64,000 nucleotides of DNA from Treponema sp. UBA1793. GTDB lineage: Bacteria; Spirochaetota; Spirochaetia; Treponematales; Treponemataceae. Positions 7,968 to 17,873 of the stretch are shown here, in pieces (positions within the stretch are counted from its first letter, which is position 1; each line of letters opens with the position of its first letter). Made by a program: the position numbers and the translations under genes. The notes beneath the pieces were generated by a model. That model had not been told where the DNA came from. It saw nothing but the letters and a program-made list of their open reading frames with translations, and ran no database searches. The stretch lies in NCBI GenBank assembly GCA_002314445.1, contig DCFX01000060.1:7101-71100 (forward strand). The letters run 5' to 3'.

Positions 7968-10733
7968 TTATTTTGTGCGCCTGAACTGCACATACTGAAC
8001 ATTAATTCCGGGTTTCGTATGATTCAGGGATATGGTGTAGTATCCTTTTTCCAGCTTTACCTTTGCCGCTGTAATGACTGCAAGATTGCCGCCTGTTCCC
8101 CTGCTGTCGAATGCCGCCGCTGCTTTTCTGTCTATCATGATGTTGCAGACAGACTGCGATAAGTCTTTGTCTGTTGTTTTTGTATACGCACCGCAGATGG
8201 TATACAAATCGGACTGGTGCACCGCAAGAATAACGTTCGTATCGGAATTTTCAAAGGTTATTTCTTCGTCGGCGTTACATATTCTGCTGCCTTCAGCAGG
8301 TACCATATGCTCCGGTCTGTACGAAACAACCGGTGTAAGTGCATGAGGGAATCGTTTCATGGCAGGGGCCTGAAGCAGGAAGTGTAGTATGTCTTTTGCA
8401 CATTGCTGGAGTTCGCCCAGCGTCAGCTTACCGCTCCTGAGTGCTGCCAGAGTATTGTCATGAAATGCATTGTGTTCTGCTCCGTCGTTATCGACGACCA
8501 TGTAGACGTCGTTGCGCGCACGTACCATTGACGCAGTGTTGTTAAAAGTACCGATGCCGCCGGAGGCACAATCGTTCATAAGTGCCCACCAGTCTGTCAT
8601 AACAAGTCCTTCATATTTCCATTCGCGCCGCAGAATTGTTGTGAGCAAATCGTAATTTGATGCAGTATAGTGCCCGTTGACCGGATTATACGAAGTCATG
8701 AGCGAAACGGCTTTGCCTTCTTTTACTGCGATTTCAAAACCTTTGAGATATATTTCGCGCAGTGCACGTTCTGATACAATCGAATTTGTCATATGCCGGG
8801 ACGTTTCCTGGTTGTTGCCTGCAAAATGTTTTATTGTTCCTGATGCGCCGCCTTTGCGAAGTCCGGTGACGACGGCGCCCGCCATTTTTCCGGTAAGAAG
8901 CGGATCTTCCGAAAAGTATTCAAAATTCCGGCCGTTGAGCGGATAGCGGTGAATATTTATTCCCGGGCCGAGAAGTGTATCGATTTTATGCTCGACAAGT
9001 TCCCGTCCTTCGTACGTATAAAGTGACTTTACCAGCTTTGTGTTCCATGTACAGGCAAGCAGGGTGCCTATAGGCATGAGGTCGGCTTCTTCGCCTGTGT
9101 CCATACGGATTCCCGACGGCCCGTCTGAGCAGCAGCCGCACGGAATACCGTAGTCGTGGAGCGCATTTGTTACACCGCCGAATGCGGCTGCCGTTCCCGG
9201 AGTTACTTTGCGGCTGCACATTCCTTCTCCCCTGACAATAGACGAAAGTTCTTCCGGAGAAAGCTGTGCAATGAAATCGTCAAGTTTTATTAATCCCCAC
9301 TTGACCTGCCCGAACTTATAATTTTTGTTTCCGGTATACGGTATTTCCACGGGCAATTGCTTCCGGATACGTTCTTCAAGGTCTACATGCGAAAGCGGAA
9401 CGGCTTCTTCCGAGACGGTGAATGTTCCGTCATCGTTCTCAACGCCGGGATGAACACGATTGAATGCATCGACCGGAGCAAGCGCCTGTTCCAGTTTTTC
9501 AACGGCTGTCGTTTCCGGAACAGTGTATACGCCTGTCTCTCCCAGTTGTACAGGGACCGAAGAGCGCACATCGGTCCCTGCGTAAATGATGTAATTTCCT
9601 TTTTCAAGAACATAGCATGATTCATACCCCGTTATGCCGCTGTCGTCGTATGAAGCCATATCGTTTATATTGAATGAAAGCTCGAGAATCTGTGTAATTC
9701 CCGGCCAGAGTATGAAGGTTTTTGAAAATGCAGCAAGCTCACGGGCGGGTCTGCCGAGCTTGCCCTGCGGAGCCGAATAATAAAGCTGCACGGTTTCTTT
9801 ACCGGGATATTTTTTTCCGGTGTTTTTTACGGCAATCCGTACGCTTATTGTATTGTTTTTCACATCTGCAGATTTTACTTCTGTGCTGAACGTCGTGTAT
9901 GAAAGCCCGAATCCGAATGGAAACATAACACGGTCTTTCGCGAATGTTTCAAACCACCTGTAGCCGACATAAATGTCTTCCTTGTAAAAGTTGCGGGTCA
10001 GGCCTCCGAAATTCTTGCATGCAGGATAATCCTGAATGTCACAAGCAATCGTATCGGACAATTTTCCTGACGGATTGACTTTTCCGCAGAGTATTTGAGC
10101 TGCAGCGTTTCCGCCTTCCATTCCGCCGTGCCAGACGTACAGAACGGCTGTTATGTGCCCGCTGAATTCCGGTTCATCGATGAATTTCATGTCGATAATG
10201 TTCGACACGTTGAGCACGACAGCGACATGCGTGAACGCATTGCACACGGAGTGCAGCATCGCCTTTTCGTTTTGTGTAAGAAGATAGCTGCCTTCTGCGG
10301 TTTTGTTGTCCTTGTCTTCTCCTGCTGTGCGCCCGATTACAACTACTGCCTTGTTTGATATTTCCGCCGCCCGTTCTGCGAGTTCGGTACTTACAGGCAT
10401 TTCCGTCTGGCTCCAGGGTTCGGCAGCCCAGCCGCCTCCGCCGTTGTCGAACGGGTGTTCCTTTATCCATTTTTCATATGTGTCGATCAGTTCGCCGTTA
10501 AAAAGCGGGGAGCCCGTGAGCGATTTCAGGTTAAGAAGTCCGCCGATGAGCGTTGTAGTATACGGTACGTGGACGGAACCTCCTGAGCCCGTGCCGCTGC
10601 GGTAGTAGTCGAACTGACAGCGTCCGAAAACCGACACTGTATCTGTTTTAAGCAGGGGCAGAGTGTTGTCTTTATTCCTTAAAAGAACGGCACCTTCCGC
10701 AGCTGCTTCACGAATTTTATGTGCAAAATCCAT
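7968..10733 (-). CDS. Glycoside hydrolase family 3 beta-glycosidase with reversed domain order
   Basis: Start set at the second Met (MDFAHKIREA), which has GAGG 9 bp upstream; the longer frame lacks an RBS. 921 residues. The usual C-terminal GH3 domain comes first (about 1-280, with the PFGFGLSY segment), then an Fn3-like domain (about 300-410), then the catalytic TIM barrel (about 480-780) with GPGINIHRYPLNGRNFEYFSEDP, KHFAGNNQE and the nucleophile Asp714 in LVMTDWW. The last about 130 residues look like a beta-sandwich, perhaps carbohydrate-binding. No signal peptide, so it should hydrolyse imported oligosaccharides. GH3 enzymes with swapped domains are known in gut and rumen Firmicutes. 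A strong terminator follows. Confidence 0.93.
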   Translation of the reverse strand: MDFAHKIREAAAEGAVLLRNKDNTLPLLKTDTVSVFGRCQFDYYRSGTGSGGSVHVPYTTTLIGGLLNLKSLTGSPLFNGELIDTYEKWIKEHPFDNGGGGWAAEPWSQTEMPVSTELAERAAEISNKAVVVIGRTAGEDKDNKTAEGSYLLTQNEKAMLHSVCNAFTHVAVVLNVSNIIDMKFIDEPEFSGHITAVLYVWHGGMEGGNAAAQILCGKVNPSGKLSDTIACDIQDYPACKNFGGLTRNFYKEDIYVGYRWFETFAKDRVMFPFGFGLSYTTFSTEVKSADVKNNTISVRIAVKNTGKKYPGKETVQLYYSAPQGKLGRPARELAAFSKTFILWPGITQILELSFNINDMASYDDSGITGYESCYVLEKGNYIIYAGTDVRSSVPVQLGETGVYTVPETTAVEKLEQALAPVDAFNRVHPGVENDDGTFTVSEEAVPLSHVDLEERIRKQLPVEIPYTGNKNYKFGQVKWGLIKLDDFIAQLSPEELSSIVRGEGMCSRKVTPGTAAAFGGVTNALHDYGIPCGCCSDGPSGIRMDTGEEADLMPIGTLLACTWNTKLVKSLYTYEGRELVEHKIDTLLGPGINIHRYPLNGRNFEYFSEDPLLTGKMAGAVVTGLRKGGASGTIKHFAGNNQETSRHMTNSIVSERALREIYLKGFEIAVKEGKAVSLMTSYNPVNGHYTASNYDLLTTILRREWKYEGLVMTDWWALMNDCASGGIGTFNNTASMVRARNDVYMVVDNDGAEHNAFHDNTLAALRSGKLTLGELQQCAKDILHFLLQAPAMKRFPHALTPVVSYRPEHMVPAEGSRICNADEEITFENSDTNVILAVHQSDLYTICGAYTKTTDKDLSQSVCNIMIDRKAAAAFDSRGTGGNLAVITAAKVKLEKGYYTISLNHTKPGINVQYVQFRRTK

Positions 10734-10841
10734 ATAGAAACCTCGGGTGGGAATAATAGCATTTATATAATTAATGCGCAAATGAGAAAAAAAACCGGCG
10801 CGTACTGCAGCCGGGATGAATGAAAAATAAAATGAGGAAGG

Positions 10842-11234
10842 CTATTTACGTTTCAAAATGATTCCTGCTGCGGCAATGCACCAGCCGATGATAATCATAT
10901 AAAAACCAGTTCCGAGAAATTTTCCCGCAAGCTTGATACCAACATCGCTCGTATTGAAAAAACAGTATAAACCGCCCGCAACTGTAACGATCAGGGCGAT
11001 TATTTTATACAGCGAATTGTTCGGAATAAACTGAACGGCAACACCCGCGACAGCTCCGATGAAAACGAGCAGAACGGCAATTTTCATGATGGAATCACCT
11101 TTTCCTACAAGGTTAAATCCATTCATAGTGATGTTTCCGCCGAACGCGCTGAAAATCGGAAGCATAAAACCGATTGCGGTTACTGCCATACCTATTGCAT
11201 ACACATAGTTCAAGGGTGAACTTTTCTTTGCCAT
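10842..11234 (-). CDS. Small four-helix membrane protein, unknown function
   Basis: 130 residues with four hydrophobic segments (about 9-31, 47-68, 76-93, 103-127) and Lys-rich ends (MAKKSS, LKRK). No catalytic motif. The RBS AAAAGGAGTG is just upstream of the start. It lies alone between the GH3 gene and the CrtI-like gene on the same strand. It resembles generic multi-pass membrane proteins of DUF type found in treponemes; I cannot name a family. Confidence 0.7.
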   Translation of the reverse strand: MAKKSSPLNYVYAIGMAVTAIGFMLPIFSAFGGNITMNGFNLVGKGDSIMKIAVLLVFIGAVAGVAVQFIPNNSLYKIIALIVTVAGGLYCFFNTSDVGIKLAGKFLGTGFYMIIIGWCIAAAGIILKRK

Positions 11235-11316
11235 AAAAACACTCCTTTTGCAAACGGAGTTTGATATTCCATTTGCTTTATTATTCTATCATGCGGGCTC
11301 TGTCTTGTCCATTTTG

Positions 11317-12810
11317 TTAATAACCGGGCGCGATGAATTCTGTCTTTGTGTCTCTGCAAAGCACCTGCGCAGTTCGTCTTCCTGCCCATACTGCGATTGG
11401 AAGCCCGCCCGGCATCATTGAACGTTCGCCGGCAAAATAGACGCCGGCAATTGTCTGCGACTTTGCAGGAAGTGTAAATGACGGTTCGCCCGGTCTCCAT
11501 ACGCTCATCCAGCTTCCTTCAAAGCTGCCTGTGTATCGCTCATAAGTACAGGGCGTAGCAATGTCGGTTACTTCTATATTTCCTTTTATTTCGGGAATGC
11601 ATTTTTCGAGCATGGAAATAAAACGCTGCATGAGTTCCTCTTTCTGCTCCCTGTATGATCCGTCTGCCTTGCGGGCCTTCCACCAGTCATAGCTTGAACC
11701 GAGCAGGAGGCATGTGAGTGTCGTGCATCCTGCCGGAGCGTATCCTTTATAATCTGCATAATTATTAATTCTGATTTCATTGAACGATAGTCCGCCGGCT
11801 TCAAACGGTGTGTCAAGGGGAATCACCGGTGCGCGCGGATAGTTTGACAGGTCAGCCCGTATTCCCATGCACAGGAACATATTTTGTTCGGAAACAATGG
11901 TTCTGCGCATTTTATTAACCCATTTTTCATCGAGAGGGGGACTGAACAGCGTATCAACAGCCTGCCGCGTATCCTGTGTTATTATTATTTTGTCGGCAGG
12001 AATGAATGTGCCGTCAGCAGTAACGCCCTTTGAGGAATTATTTTCGACCTCAATTTTGTCAACTTTTGTGCGGAACCGGATTTTACCGCCGAGTGACGTG
12101 AACGTGTCTGCCATGTTCTGCGCCATGCGGAGCGAACCGCCTTCCGGATATCCGCAGTCGCCGGAAGCGAACGACGCGAGCGTATAGATTAACGACAGCG
12201 CATTATAACGGGAACCGATGGCTGAATGCAGCAGGTGCTGTATGCCGGTATTTCTGAATTGCGACACATAGTCTGCATATGATTGTTTAGTCAATGCGGA
12301 AAAACGTAAACCCGCAGGTGCCATTGCGCACAGCTCTCCCAGGGAAGGACGCGTGTGACGTTTCGTCTTTAGTCCGGAAATATCGCCTACAGGAAGATGC
12401 ACATGCGTAAAACTTCTGATGTCGCTGCATAATTTTTTTACGGCTTTTTTATCTTCCGGGGAAACAGTAATAAAATGCTGTTCGAGTTTATTAACGTCCC
12501 TGTACAGATGTATGCGTTTATCTCCGTCAATGAGCGTGTATACAGGGTCTCTGTTGTAAACAGGATTGTTATCTTTTAGGGCGCCAACTTCATGCCAGAT
12601 GCGGTTAAGCGCAAGTTTGGGAGATGAACCGGTAAGCCAGTGCATGCCGCCTTCAAAAAAATAACCTTTACGGGACCAGCTTGTAGAAAGCCCCCCGGGA
12701 ATAGTGTGCTGTTCGAGAATCGTAACAGTAAATCCGGAGCGCTGAAGATATATTCCTGCGGTAAGGCCTGCAACGCCGGCACCGATGATAATAACGTTCT
12801 TGCTGTTCAT
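11317..12810 (-). CDS. CrtI/retinol-saturase-like FAD-dependent oxidoreductase
   Basis: 497 residues, the usual length of phytoene desaturase-like flavoproteins. The N-terminal dinucleotide-binding motif is IIGAGVAGLTAG, followed by LEQHTIPGGLSTSW, as in CrtI and all-trans-retinol 13,14-reductase. The C-terminal VYFAGERSMMPGGLPIAVWAG (read in two parts) is the second FAD motif. No other carotenoid gene (crtB, crtE) is in view, so carotenoid synthesis is not implied; members also act on lipids and sterols. The start is 13 bp after a 9-bp-stem hairpin that separates it from the envelope operon. Confidence 0.85.
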   Translation of the reverse strand: MNSKNVIIIGAGVAGLTAGIYLQRSGFTVTILEQHTIPGGLSTSWSRKGYFFEGGMHWLTGSSPKLALNRIWHEVGALKDNNPVYNRDPVYTLIDGDKRIHLYRDVNKLEQHFITVSPEDKKAVKKLCSDIRSFTHVHLPVGDISGLKTKRHTRPSLGELCAMAPAGLRFSALTKQSYADYVSQFRNTGIQHLLHSAIGSRYNALSLIYTLASFASGDCGYPEGGSLRMAQNMADTFTSLGGKIRFRTKVDKIEVENNSSKGVTADGTFIPADKIIITQDTRQAVDTLFSPPLDEKWVNKMRRTIVSEQNMFLCMGIRADLSNYPRAPVIPLDTPFEAGGLSFNEIRINNYADYKGYAPAGCTTLTCLLLGSSYDWWKARKADGSYREQKEELMQRFISMLEKCIPEIKGNIEVTDIATPCTYERYTGSFEGSWMSVWRPGEPSFTLPAKSQTIAGVYFAGERSMMPGGLPIAVWAGRRTAQVLCRDTKTEFIAPGY

Positions 12811-12822
12811 GAAAAGAGTATA

Positions 12823-12855
12823 GCAGGACGGTGCCTTGTCGACAACCCGTCCTGC
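12823..12855 (-). terminator. Hairpin between the envelope operon and the CrtI-like gene
   Basis: Nine-base arms GCAGGACGG and CCGTCCTGC flank a 15-base loop, right after the stop of the beta-barrel gene. No T-run follows on the minus strand, so it may be a weak terminator or an RNA 3' end stabiliser. Confidence 0.45.
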
Positions 12856-12866
12856 AGGGGAGTTAG

Positions 12867-14222
12867 TTAGAATTTGCCTCCGCCGAGCGTCGCGGAAAGT
12901 TTTACCGCAATGTTGGGGGAGCTGTCAAAAGATGACCATACGACATACGGGCCTGCGCCGAGTTTTATTTCATTAAGGGGAGAATAATAAAGCATGGCAA
13001 AGGCCGTCAGCATATCCGCTCCGAAATTTACATTGCCGTACACAGATGCGGTAAGATCGGTTGTGAACACTTTTGCAAACGATATGAGCCCTGCAATATT
13101 ATGACCATGAGTTGTCTTATCCCAGGAGTCCTCGTCGTTGCCGTCGTAATAATACTGTCCGGCGAATGTAATTTGAGGTTCCTTCCATGTGTACGAACAT
13201 CCTGCCGTTGCCTGCCAGATACTGCTTTTATTGTCCCAGCTTTCGCTGTTAGACCAGGCGGTATCCGTTCCGTATGCCCAGACGCATTCTGCGAATGTGT
13301 TTATCTTGCTGAACAGCGTTCCCGATGCAGTCAGCACTCCTTTCGGTGCGTGAGCATATTTGTAAAATGCACCGATGCCCAGTTCCCAGTCATCCAGTAC
13401 GATGTCCCCCTTTGCTGCAAATGCCGTATCGCTTGCCAGCGTATACGCATCTGTTGTGCTTGTATTGCTGCTAATAGTGAATAAAGAGGAATCCGGAATC
13501 ATGTATACCCAGATGCAGTTCTGCGAGCCGCTGAACACAATCTGCGTACGAAGAGCAAGCGGCCCTTCAACCTGTTCGTCTGTATCTTCCGGATCAATAG
13601 CACTCAGATTGACAATGTTGCTTGACGGGCTGAAGAAATATCCTGTTCCCCAGGTAATTGTCTGTTTTCCGAACCGGAAATATGCTGTATTGCCTATGCC
13701 GAAATCTGTAAAAAGTTCTTTTACATAAAAGAGATTTTCCAGTGTTTCCTGAGCATTGCCGGAAATTTCGTTAAGTGTCGCGTTTTGTTCAGTAATATAA
13801 GGGAAATGAATGCCTCCCTTGAAGTACATGCGCAGGTTTTCCGACGGACGGGCATCTATGGTAAAGAGCGCATCCGCAAGAGGGGAGAGTACCGTGTTCT
13901 TTACAGATTTCTCAAAGCTCGTATCTTTGTTGAACCAGGTAAACGTTGTAAGCGACATATCGAACTGACCGCCGATTTTTATGCTGCCAGTCTGGAATAA
14001 TGTTCCGTGTGCGAGATCTGTTTTTGGAGCATTTTGTTCCGCTGCGGCATTTGCCGTACTACCGGAAATCATATTGTCGTCCGATGCTGCTGCTGCCGGT
14101 TGTGCAGTCGAGTCCACAATTGTATTGTCGTCGAACAGATTGTCGTCTTCTGCAAAAACTGCTGATGACGCGGCAAAAACAGTAATTATTGTTATGGCCG
14201 CAAACTGTATAATCTTTTTCAT
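12867..14222 (-). CDS. Exported beta-barrel-type outer membrane protein (candidate)
   Basis: 451 residues. A clear signal peptide ends at about residue 24 (ASSAVFA then EDDN). An Asp/Ala/Ser-rich linker (about 25-75) follows, then many short alternating hydrophobic segments rich in Trp, Tyr and Phe, e.g. FGIGNTAYFRFGKQTITWG and LGAGPYVVW, ending LGGGKF with a terminal Phe. This pattern suggests a transmembrane beta-barrel. It is the last gene of an operon with a Lol-like ATPase, two FtsX permeases and a LolA-like protein (4 bp gap to the latter), so it may be the outer-membrane end or a cargo of that exporter. Confidence 0.75.
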   Translation of the reverse strand: MKKIIQFAAITIITVFAASSAVFAEDDNLFDDNTIVDSTAQPAAAASDDNMISGSTANAAAEQNAPKTDLAHGTLFQTGSIKIGGQFDMSLTTFTWFNKDTSFEKSVKNTVLSPLADALFTIDARPSENLRMYFKGGIHFPYITEQNATLNEISGNAQETLENLFYVKELFTDFGIGNTAYFRFGKQTITWGTGYFFSPSSNIVNLSAIDPEDTDEQVEGPLALRTQIVFSGSQNCIWVYMIPDSSLFTISSNTSTTDAYTLASDTAFAAKGDIVLDDWELGIGAFYKYAHAPKGVLTASGTLFSKINTFAECVWAYGTDTAWSNSESWDNKSSIWQATAGCSYTWKEPQITFAGQYYYDGNDEDSWDKTTHGHNIAGLISFAKVFTTDLTASVYGNVNFGADMLTAFAMLYYSPLNEIKLGAGPYVVWSSFDSSPNIAVKLSATLGGGKF

Positions 14223-14226
14223 AGCG

Positions 14227-15009
14227 TTAGTTTAATCCTTCAAGATATGCTTTTGTGAAAATCCTGTCGGGCAGTTTATCAAATGTTAAATCCGAAACTA
14301 CCTGCTGTGTCTGTTCGCCGGGGTTAAGCTCGTTGCGGAGAATTGCCTGTGTCGCGACATACCCCTGCGGAACTTTTGTGTACTTTGGCATCAGTATTTT
14401 TCGCATGAGCCGTCCGGAACCGCTGAAATTTTCCTGTTTCAATACAAGGGGAATGTCCTTGCGTATGTAATACGTCGTCTTTATGTAAGATGGTTCTGTC
14501 GTAATGGCATGAAGCGTGATGACGTACACGTCGTAACTGCCGAGTTTCTCCTCTGAAAAACCTGTGACTTCATAATTTTTCCGCCACTTGGATTTCCCCT
14601 TTTTCATGTCGTCGACTTTGACGTCTGAATCACCGAGTGCATCTTTGAGAGAGGTGTGTGTGAATTTTCTTCCGATGGGATCGTATGACCAGATATTGTC
14701 GCCGTCGCGGAGCCAGCCGTTGCCTTTATCAGCTTCAGGAAACAGCTGTACCATCGTGAACTGATCTGAATCGATTCGCTCGAACATTTTGTACTGCATA
14801 TTTTCTTTCGGTTTGCCGGGTTTTTCAACAACAAGCGAAACTGTTGCCGAATAGTCTCCCTGATATGCAAGAATATCTTCTGTCGATTCCATAATGGTAA
14901 ACGCTTTTTCGCTTATGTCCTTTGCGACAGGTACGTCTGCGCTGTCTGCAAAAAGAGGCAGTGCGAAAAATCCGCATGCTGCAAACAGAATTGTTTTATT
15001 AATTTTCAT
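14227..15009 (-). CDS. LolA-like outer membrane lipoprotein-sorting protein
   Basis: 260 residues. Signal peptide MKINKTILFAACGFFALPLFA, cleavage near residue 21-22. The mature part resembles the LolA-like (PF17131 type) fold, with FERIDSDQFTMVQLFPEADKGNGWLRDGDNIWSYDP, here cited only as positions about 83-118, and LPDRIFTKAYLEGL at the end. Such proteins carry lipoproteins or lipids across the periplasm from an FtsX-type ABC complex. It sits directly after the permease gene (10 bp gap) and before the beta-barrel gene. Confidence 0.82.
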   Translation of the reverse strand: MKINKTILFAACGFFALPLFADSADVPVAKDISEKAFTIMESTEDILAYQGDYSATVSLVVEKPGKPKENMQYKMFERIDSDQFTMVQLFPEADKGNGWLRDGDNIWSYDPIGRKFTHTSLKDALGDSDVKVDDMKKGKSKWRKNYEVTGFSEEKLGSYDVYVITLHAITTEPSYIKTTYYIRKDIPLVLKQENFSGSGRLMRKILMPKYTKVPQGYVATQAILRNELNPGEQTQQVVSDLTFDKLPDRIFTKAYLEGLN

Positions 15010-15019
15010 AAATTCTCCT

Positions 15020-16357
15020 TTACTTTACAGTCCGCAGCGCCGTAGCCGGACTGATTGTTGATGCTTTTTTTGCGGTACTGTGTACGGCAAAAAGGGTAAG
15101 TACAATCATCAGAATATACTGACCGATGATTGAAACCGGCGAAAGAACAAATGTCGCATGTCCGTTATTCAGGAAGAATGACATTGTATCACTGTTAAAA
15201 TGAAACAGGCCGAATATTACCATTCCTATAATACCAAGGACAAATCCTGCAAGCGCTCCGCCAAGGGAAAGAACAAGAGCTTCCGTAGTGAATACCATGC
15301 CGGTGTCTTTTCCCGTCATTCCGAGCGCGCGCATTGTACCTATTTCGCGGATACGTTCGTAGAGAATCATACGGTATGTGTTTGAAATACCGACCATGAC
15401 GATAATAAGAATGACAAGCAGTATAACCAGAGTAACGATATGAACAACCGAAAGTATCTGATTAAGCTGCGGAAGTATATCGTTAAGAGACAGCACTGTA
15501 TATTTAGTACCCTTCCATTCGGAGTTTTTGAGCTGCTTTCGTATTGCAACGCTCGGGTTCTGCGGATTTGCTTTAAAAGCTTCCATTCTGCTTGTAACCG
15601 GATTACCGTCATTGCGGATAAGCTGTTCTATGCGTGCAGCAACGTTGTTCTGCTGTTTTCTGTCTGCAAGAACAATTGCAAATGTATCGTATGCATTTTC
15701 CGGCATTTCAAGCAGTTCGTTAAGGGTATCCTGCCGTACATATGCAGACATGCTGCTCATAAGACCTGCATCCTTGATAATTGCAACAAGTGTGAATTCT
15801 CCGACGGTATTCTGTCCGTTCATTGTCTGGGTCGTATAAAGCACAGAATCGCCTACCTGCATATTGAGAGAATCAGCTGTCTTTTTGCTCAGTACAAGAG
15901 CACCTTTTTGTGACAGATTCTTTAAATCTCCGGACAGTACCTGAAATGAGCTTACAAGGTGAGTTTCTTCATCAAAATTGCGTCCCATCAGAGATACGAT
16001 AACGCGCTTGGCATTAAAGAGCAGCTGTCCGCTTGAGCTTGTGTACTGTGAAGCGTAACTGTATTTTATGTTATTCTTCTCAAGAAGCGAACGGATATAG
16101 ACAGGGTCGCGGATAACTGTTATGAGCTTTCCTTTTGAATCCTTATCAGTTGCAGGTCCGCGTTCCGAGCCCTGAATGAATACTGTTCCTCCGATAAGCT
16201 GCGTTATCTGGTTTTCGAGATTTCCCAGAGCGCCCGTTGCAAGACCGTCGATTGCGGTGACTACGAAAAAACCGAACCCTATGGCAACAGCAAGCATGAC
16301 GCTTCGCCGTTTCTGCCTGGAAAGATTCCGCAGTGCAAGTTGTATTATTTCTTTCAT
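15020..16357 (-). CDS. FtsX/LolC-type ABC transporter permease
   Basis: Start set at MKEIIQLALRNLSRQKRRS, the usual N-terminus of the family, one base after the stop of the upstream permease; the longer frame overlaps that gene. 445 residues: one N-terminal membrane helix (about 17-40), a large periplasmic domain (about 45-310), then three C-terminal helices with the ERIREIGTMRALGMTGKD coupling region. It works with the ATPase at 17873-18718 and the second permease. The second permease is not identical, so the complex is probably a heterodimer like LolCE. Confidence 0.87.
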   Translation of the reverse strand: MKEIIQLALRNLSRQKRRSVMLAVAIGFGFFVVTAIDGLATGALGNLENQITQLIGGTVFIQGSERGPATDKDSKGKLITVIRDPVYIRSLLEKNNIKYSYASQYTSSSGQLLFNAKRVIVSLMGRNFDEETHLVSSFQVLSGDLKNLSQKGALVLSKKTADSLNMQVGDSVLYTTQTMNGQNTVGEFTLVAIIKDAGLMSSMSAYVRQDTLNELLEMPENAYDTFAIVLADRKQQNNVAARIEQLIRNDGNPVTSRMEAFKANPQNPSVAIRKQLKNSEWKGTKYTVLSLNDILPQLNQILSVVHIVTLVILLVILIIVMVGISNTYRMILYERIREIGTMRALGMTGKDTGMVFTTEALVLSLGGALAGFVLGIIGMVIFGLFHFNSDTMSFFLNNGHATFVLSPVSIIGQYILMIVLTLFAVHSTAKKASTISPATALRTVK

Positions 16358-16358
16358 T

Positions 16359-17873
16359 TTATTCACCATCCTTGGAAAGCGCTTTGAGAGGCGTAATTTT
16401 GAGCGCAGCCGATAAAGGATATATGTTTGCAAGCACACTGCCTGTGGTAATTAGCAGTATTGTTCCGAGTATATTTTTTACAGTCGGGATGAATGCGATA
16501 AGACCGCCGCCGAGTATAAGCTTTACCGTATCATTGTCAATTGCGATTTTAAAACTATTAATAATCAGCATGCAGATAATTGCGATTATCGATCCGATGA
16601 CCGATGAAAAAGCCCCGATGAATACAGACTCGTTGAAGAACAGCCTGCGGATGAAATTCTTTTCAGCTCCGAGTGCCCTCATCGTGCCGATTTCCGAAGT
16701 CCGCTCAATGACAGAGACTGTCATTGTATTCATGATTATTATGAATACAACTATTGCAAGTATCACGACAAGCGCAGTAAATATTCCGCTTATGCCGTCT
16801 ACTGAGGAAGTAAACGTTGCCGATGCATTTTTCCAGTTTAAAGCACGTGCATGTATTTTGTTTGCGGTAAACATATTGTTAAGTTCTTTTACTGTTTTTT
16901 TGTCGTTTAAACTATTGTCGAGTTTCAGTATGATAAAATTCCACGCGCCATCGTCGGTTTTGTTAAGCTTGTCGCGCAAAGTCGTATCTCCGAGAATATT
17001 ATTAAAGTTTTCCTTTCCTTTTCCAAGCACTCCGCTGTCCGATGCAATCATTGTATCGCTTCCTCCGAACAAATCATCTTCGGAGCTGTCTGCGATTGTT
17101 GTATCTACAGAAGAGGGGAGTGACTGTGCAAAAGTCGCTCCGTACGTAAGGTCTGCAAAAGCACGTGCGAATGACGGATTGCAGTAGACAAGAGGATACA
17201 TTGCGGAATGTTCTTCCGGCTGCGTATAAAATCCGCATATTTTTGCTTCCCGTACGATGCTCTGAGCTCCGTAACCGGCAAGGAGGATTGTATCGCCGAC
17301 GTTCAGGTTTGTTTTGTAATACTTATAGTACTTATCCCTGAGCCGTGAATCTATAAGAAGCGTGTTTTCATTTTTGTCAGGATACGTACCTTCCGAAATG
17401 TGCTGGCCGGGAAACATTTTGAAATAGGTGTCGTTTTCCCCGGCGAACAGAAAACAGGTCGGCATACTGCCTGAATCTCCTTCCATATCAAAATCTGCTT
17501 CGTCACCCTTCATAAGCATGGCTTTTGCGGAAATGAGCTTTGTCTCACTTTTTACACCTTTAAGGGATTTTACCTGTTCTTCGATTGCATTAATATCCTC
17601 CAGCGCGGGAATCTGCTGAATGTCTCCGAGAGAGGACATGTTTGAAATTCCGAACATATCCATTTTTGTATTTTCCGGCGCAGGTGCGGAAATGACAATG
17701 TCACCTGTATAATGGGCGCGGAAATCGAGTTCAAGCCCCCTGTTTACCGATTCGAGAAATCCGTTTCCGAGTTCTACGATTGCAGTACCAAGAATGATGA
17801 ACATACCGATGATGATTGATTTTGCCCTGTGTTCCTTGATGTTGCGGAACGCGAGGCGTAGTGTAACATTCAT
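16359..17873 (-). CDS. FtsX/LolE-type ABC transporter permease
   Basis: 504 residues. N-terminal [19 protein letters not shown] precedes the first membrane helix (about 19-40). A periplasmic domain of about 310 residues follows, then three helices; the coupling region is ERTSEIGTMRALGAEKN. The start codon overlaps the ATPase stop by one base (TAATG), so the two are translated together. Longer than its partner because of extra periplasmic sequence containing an Asp/Ser-rich loop (about 255-275), which may bind the LolA-like chaperone or cargo. Confidence 0.88.
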   Translation of the reverse strand: MNVTLRLAFRNIKEHRAKSIIIGMFIILGTAIVELGNGFLESVNRGLELDFRAHYTGDIVISAPAPENTKMDMFGISNMSSLGDIQQIPALEDINAIEEQVKSLKGVKSETKLISAKAMLMKGDEADFDMEGDSGSMPTCFLFAGENDTYFKMFPGQHISEGTYPDKNENTLLIDSRLRDKYYKYYKTNLNVGDTILLAGYGAQSIVREAKICGFYTQPEEHSAMYPLVYCNPSFARAFADLTYGATFAQSLPSSVDTTIADSSEDDLFGGSDTMIASDSGVLGKGKENFNNILGDTTLRDKLNKTDDGAWNFIILKLDNSLNDKKTVKELNNMFTANKIHARALNWKNASATFTSSVDGISGIFTALVVILAIVVFIIIMNTMTVSVIERTSEIGTMRALGAEKNFIRRLFFNESVFIGAFSSVIGSIIAIICMLIINSFKIAIDNDTVKLILGGGLIAFIPTVKNILGTILLITTGSVLANIYPLSAALKITPLKALSKDGE

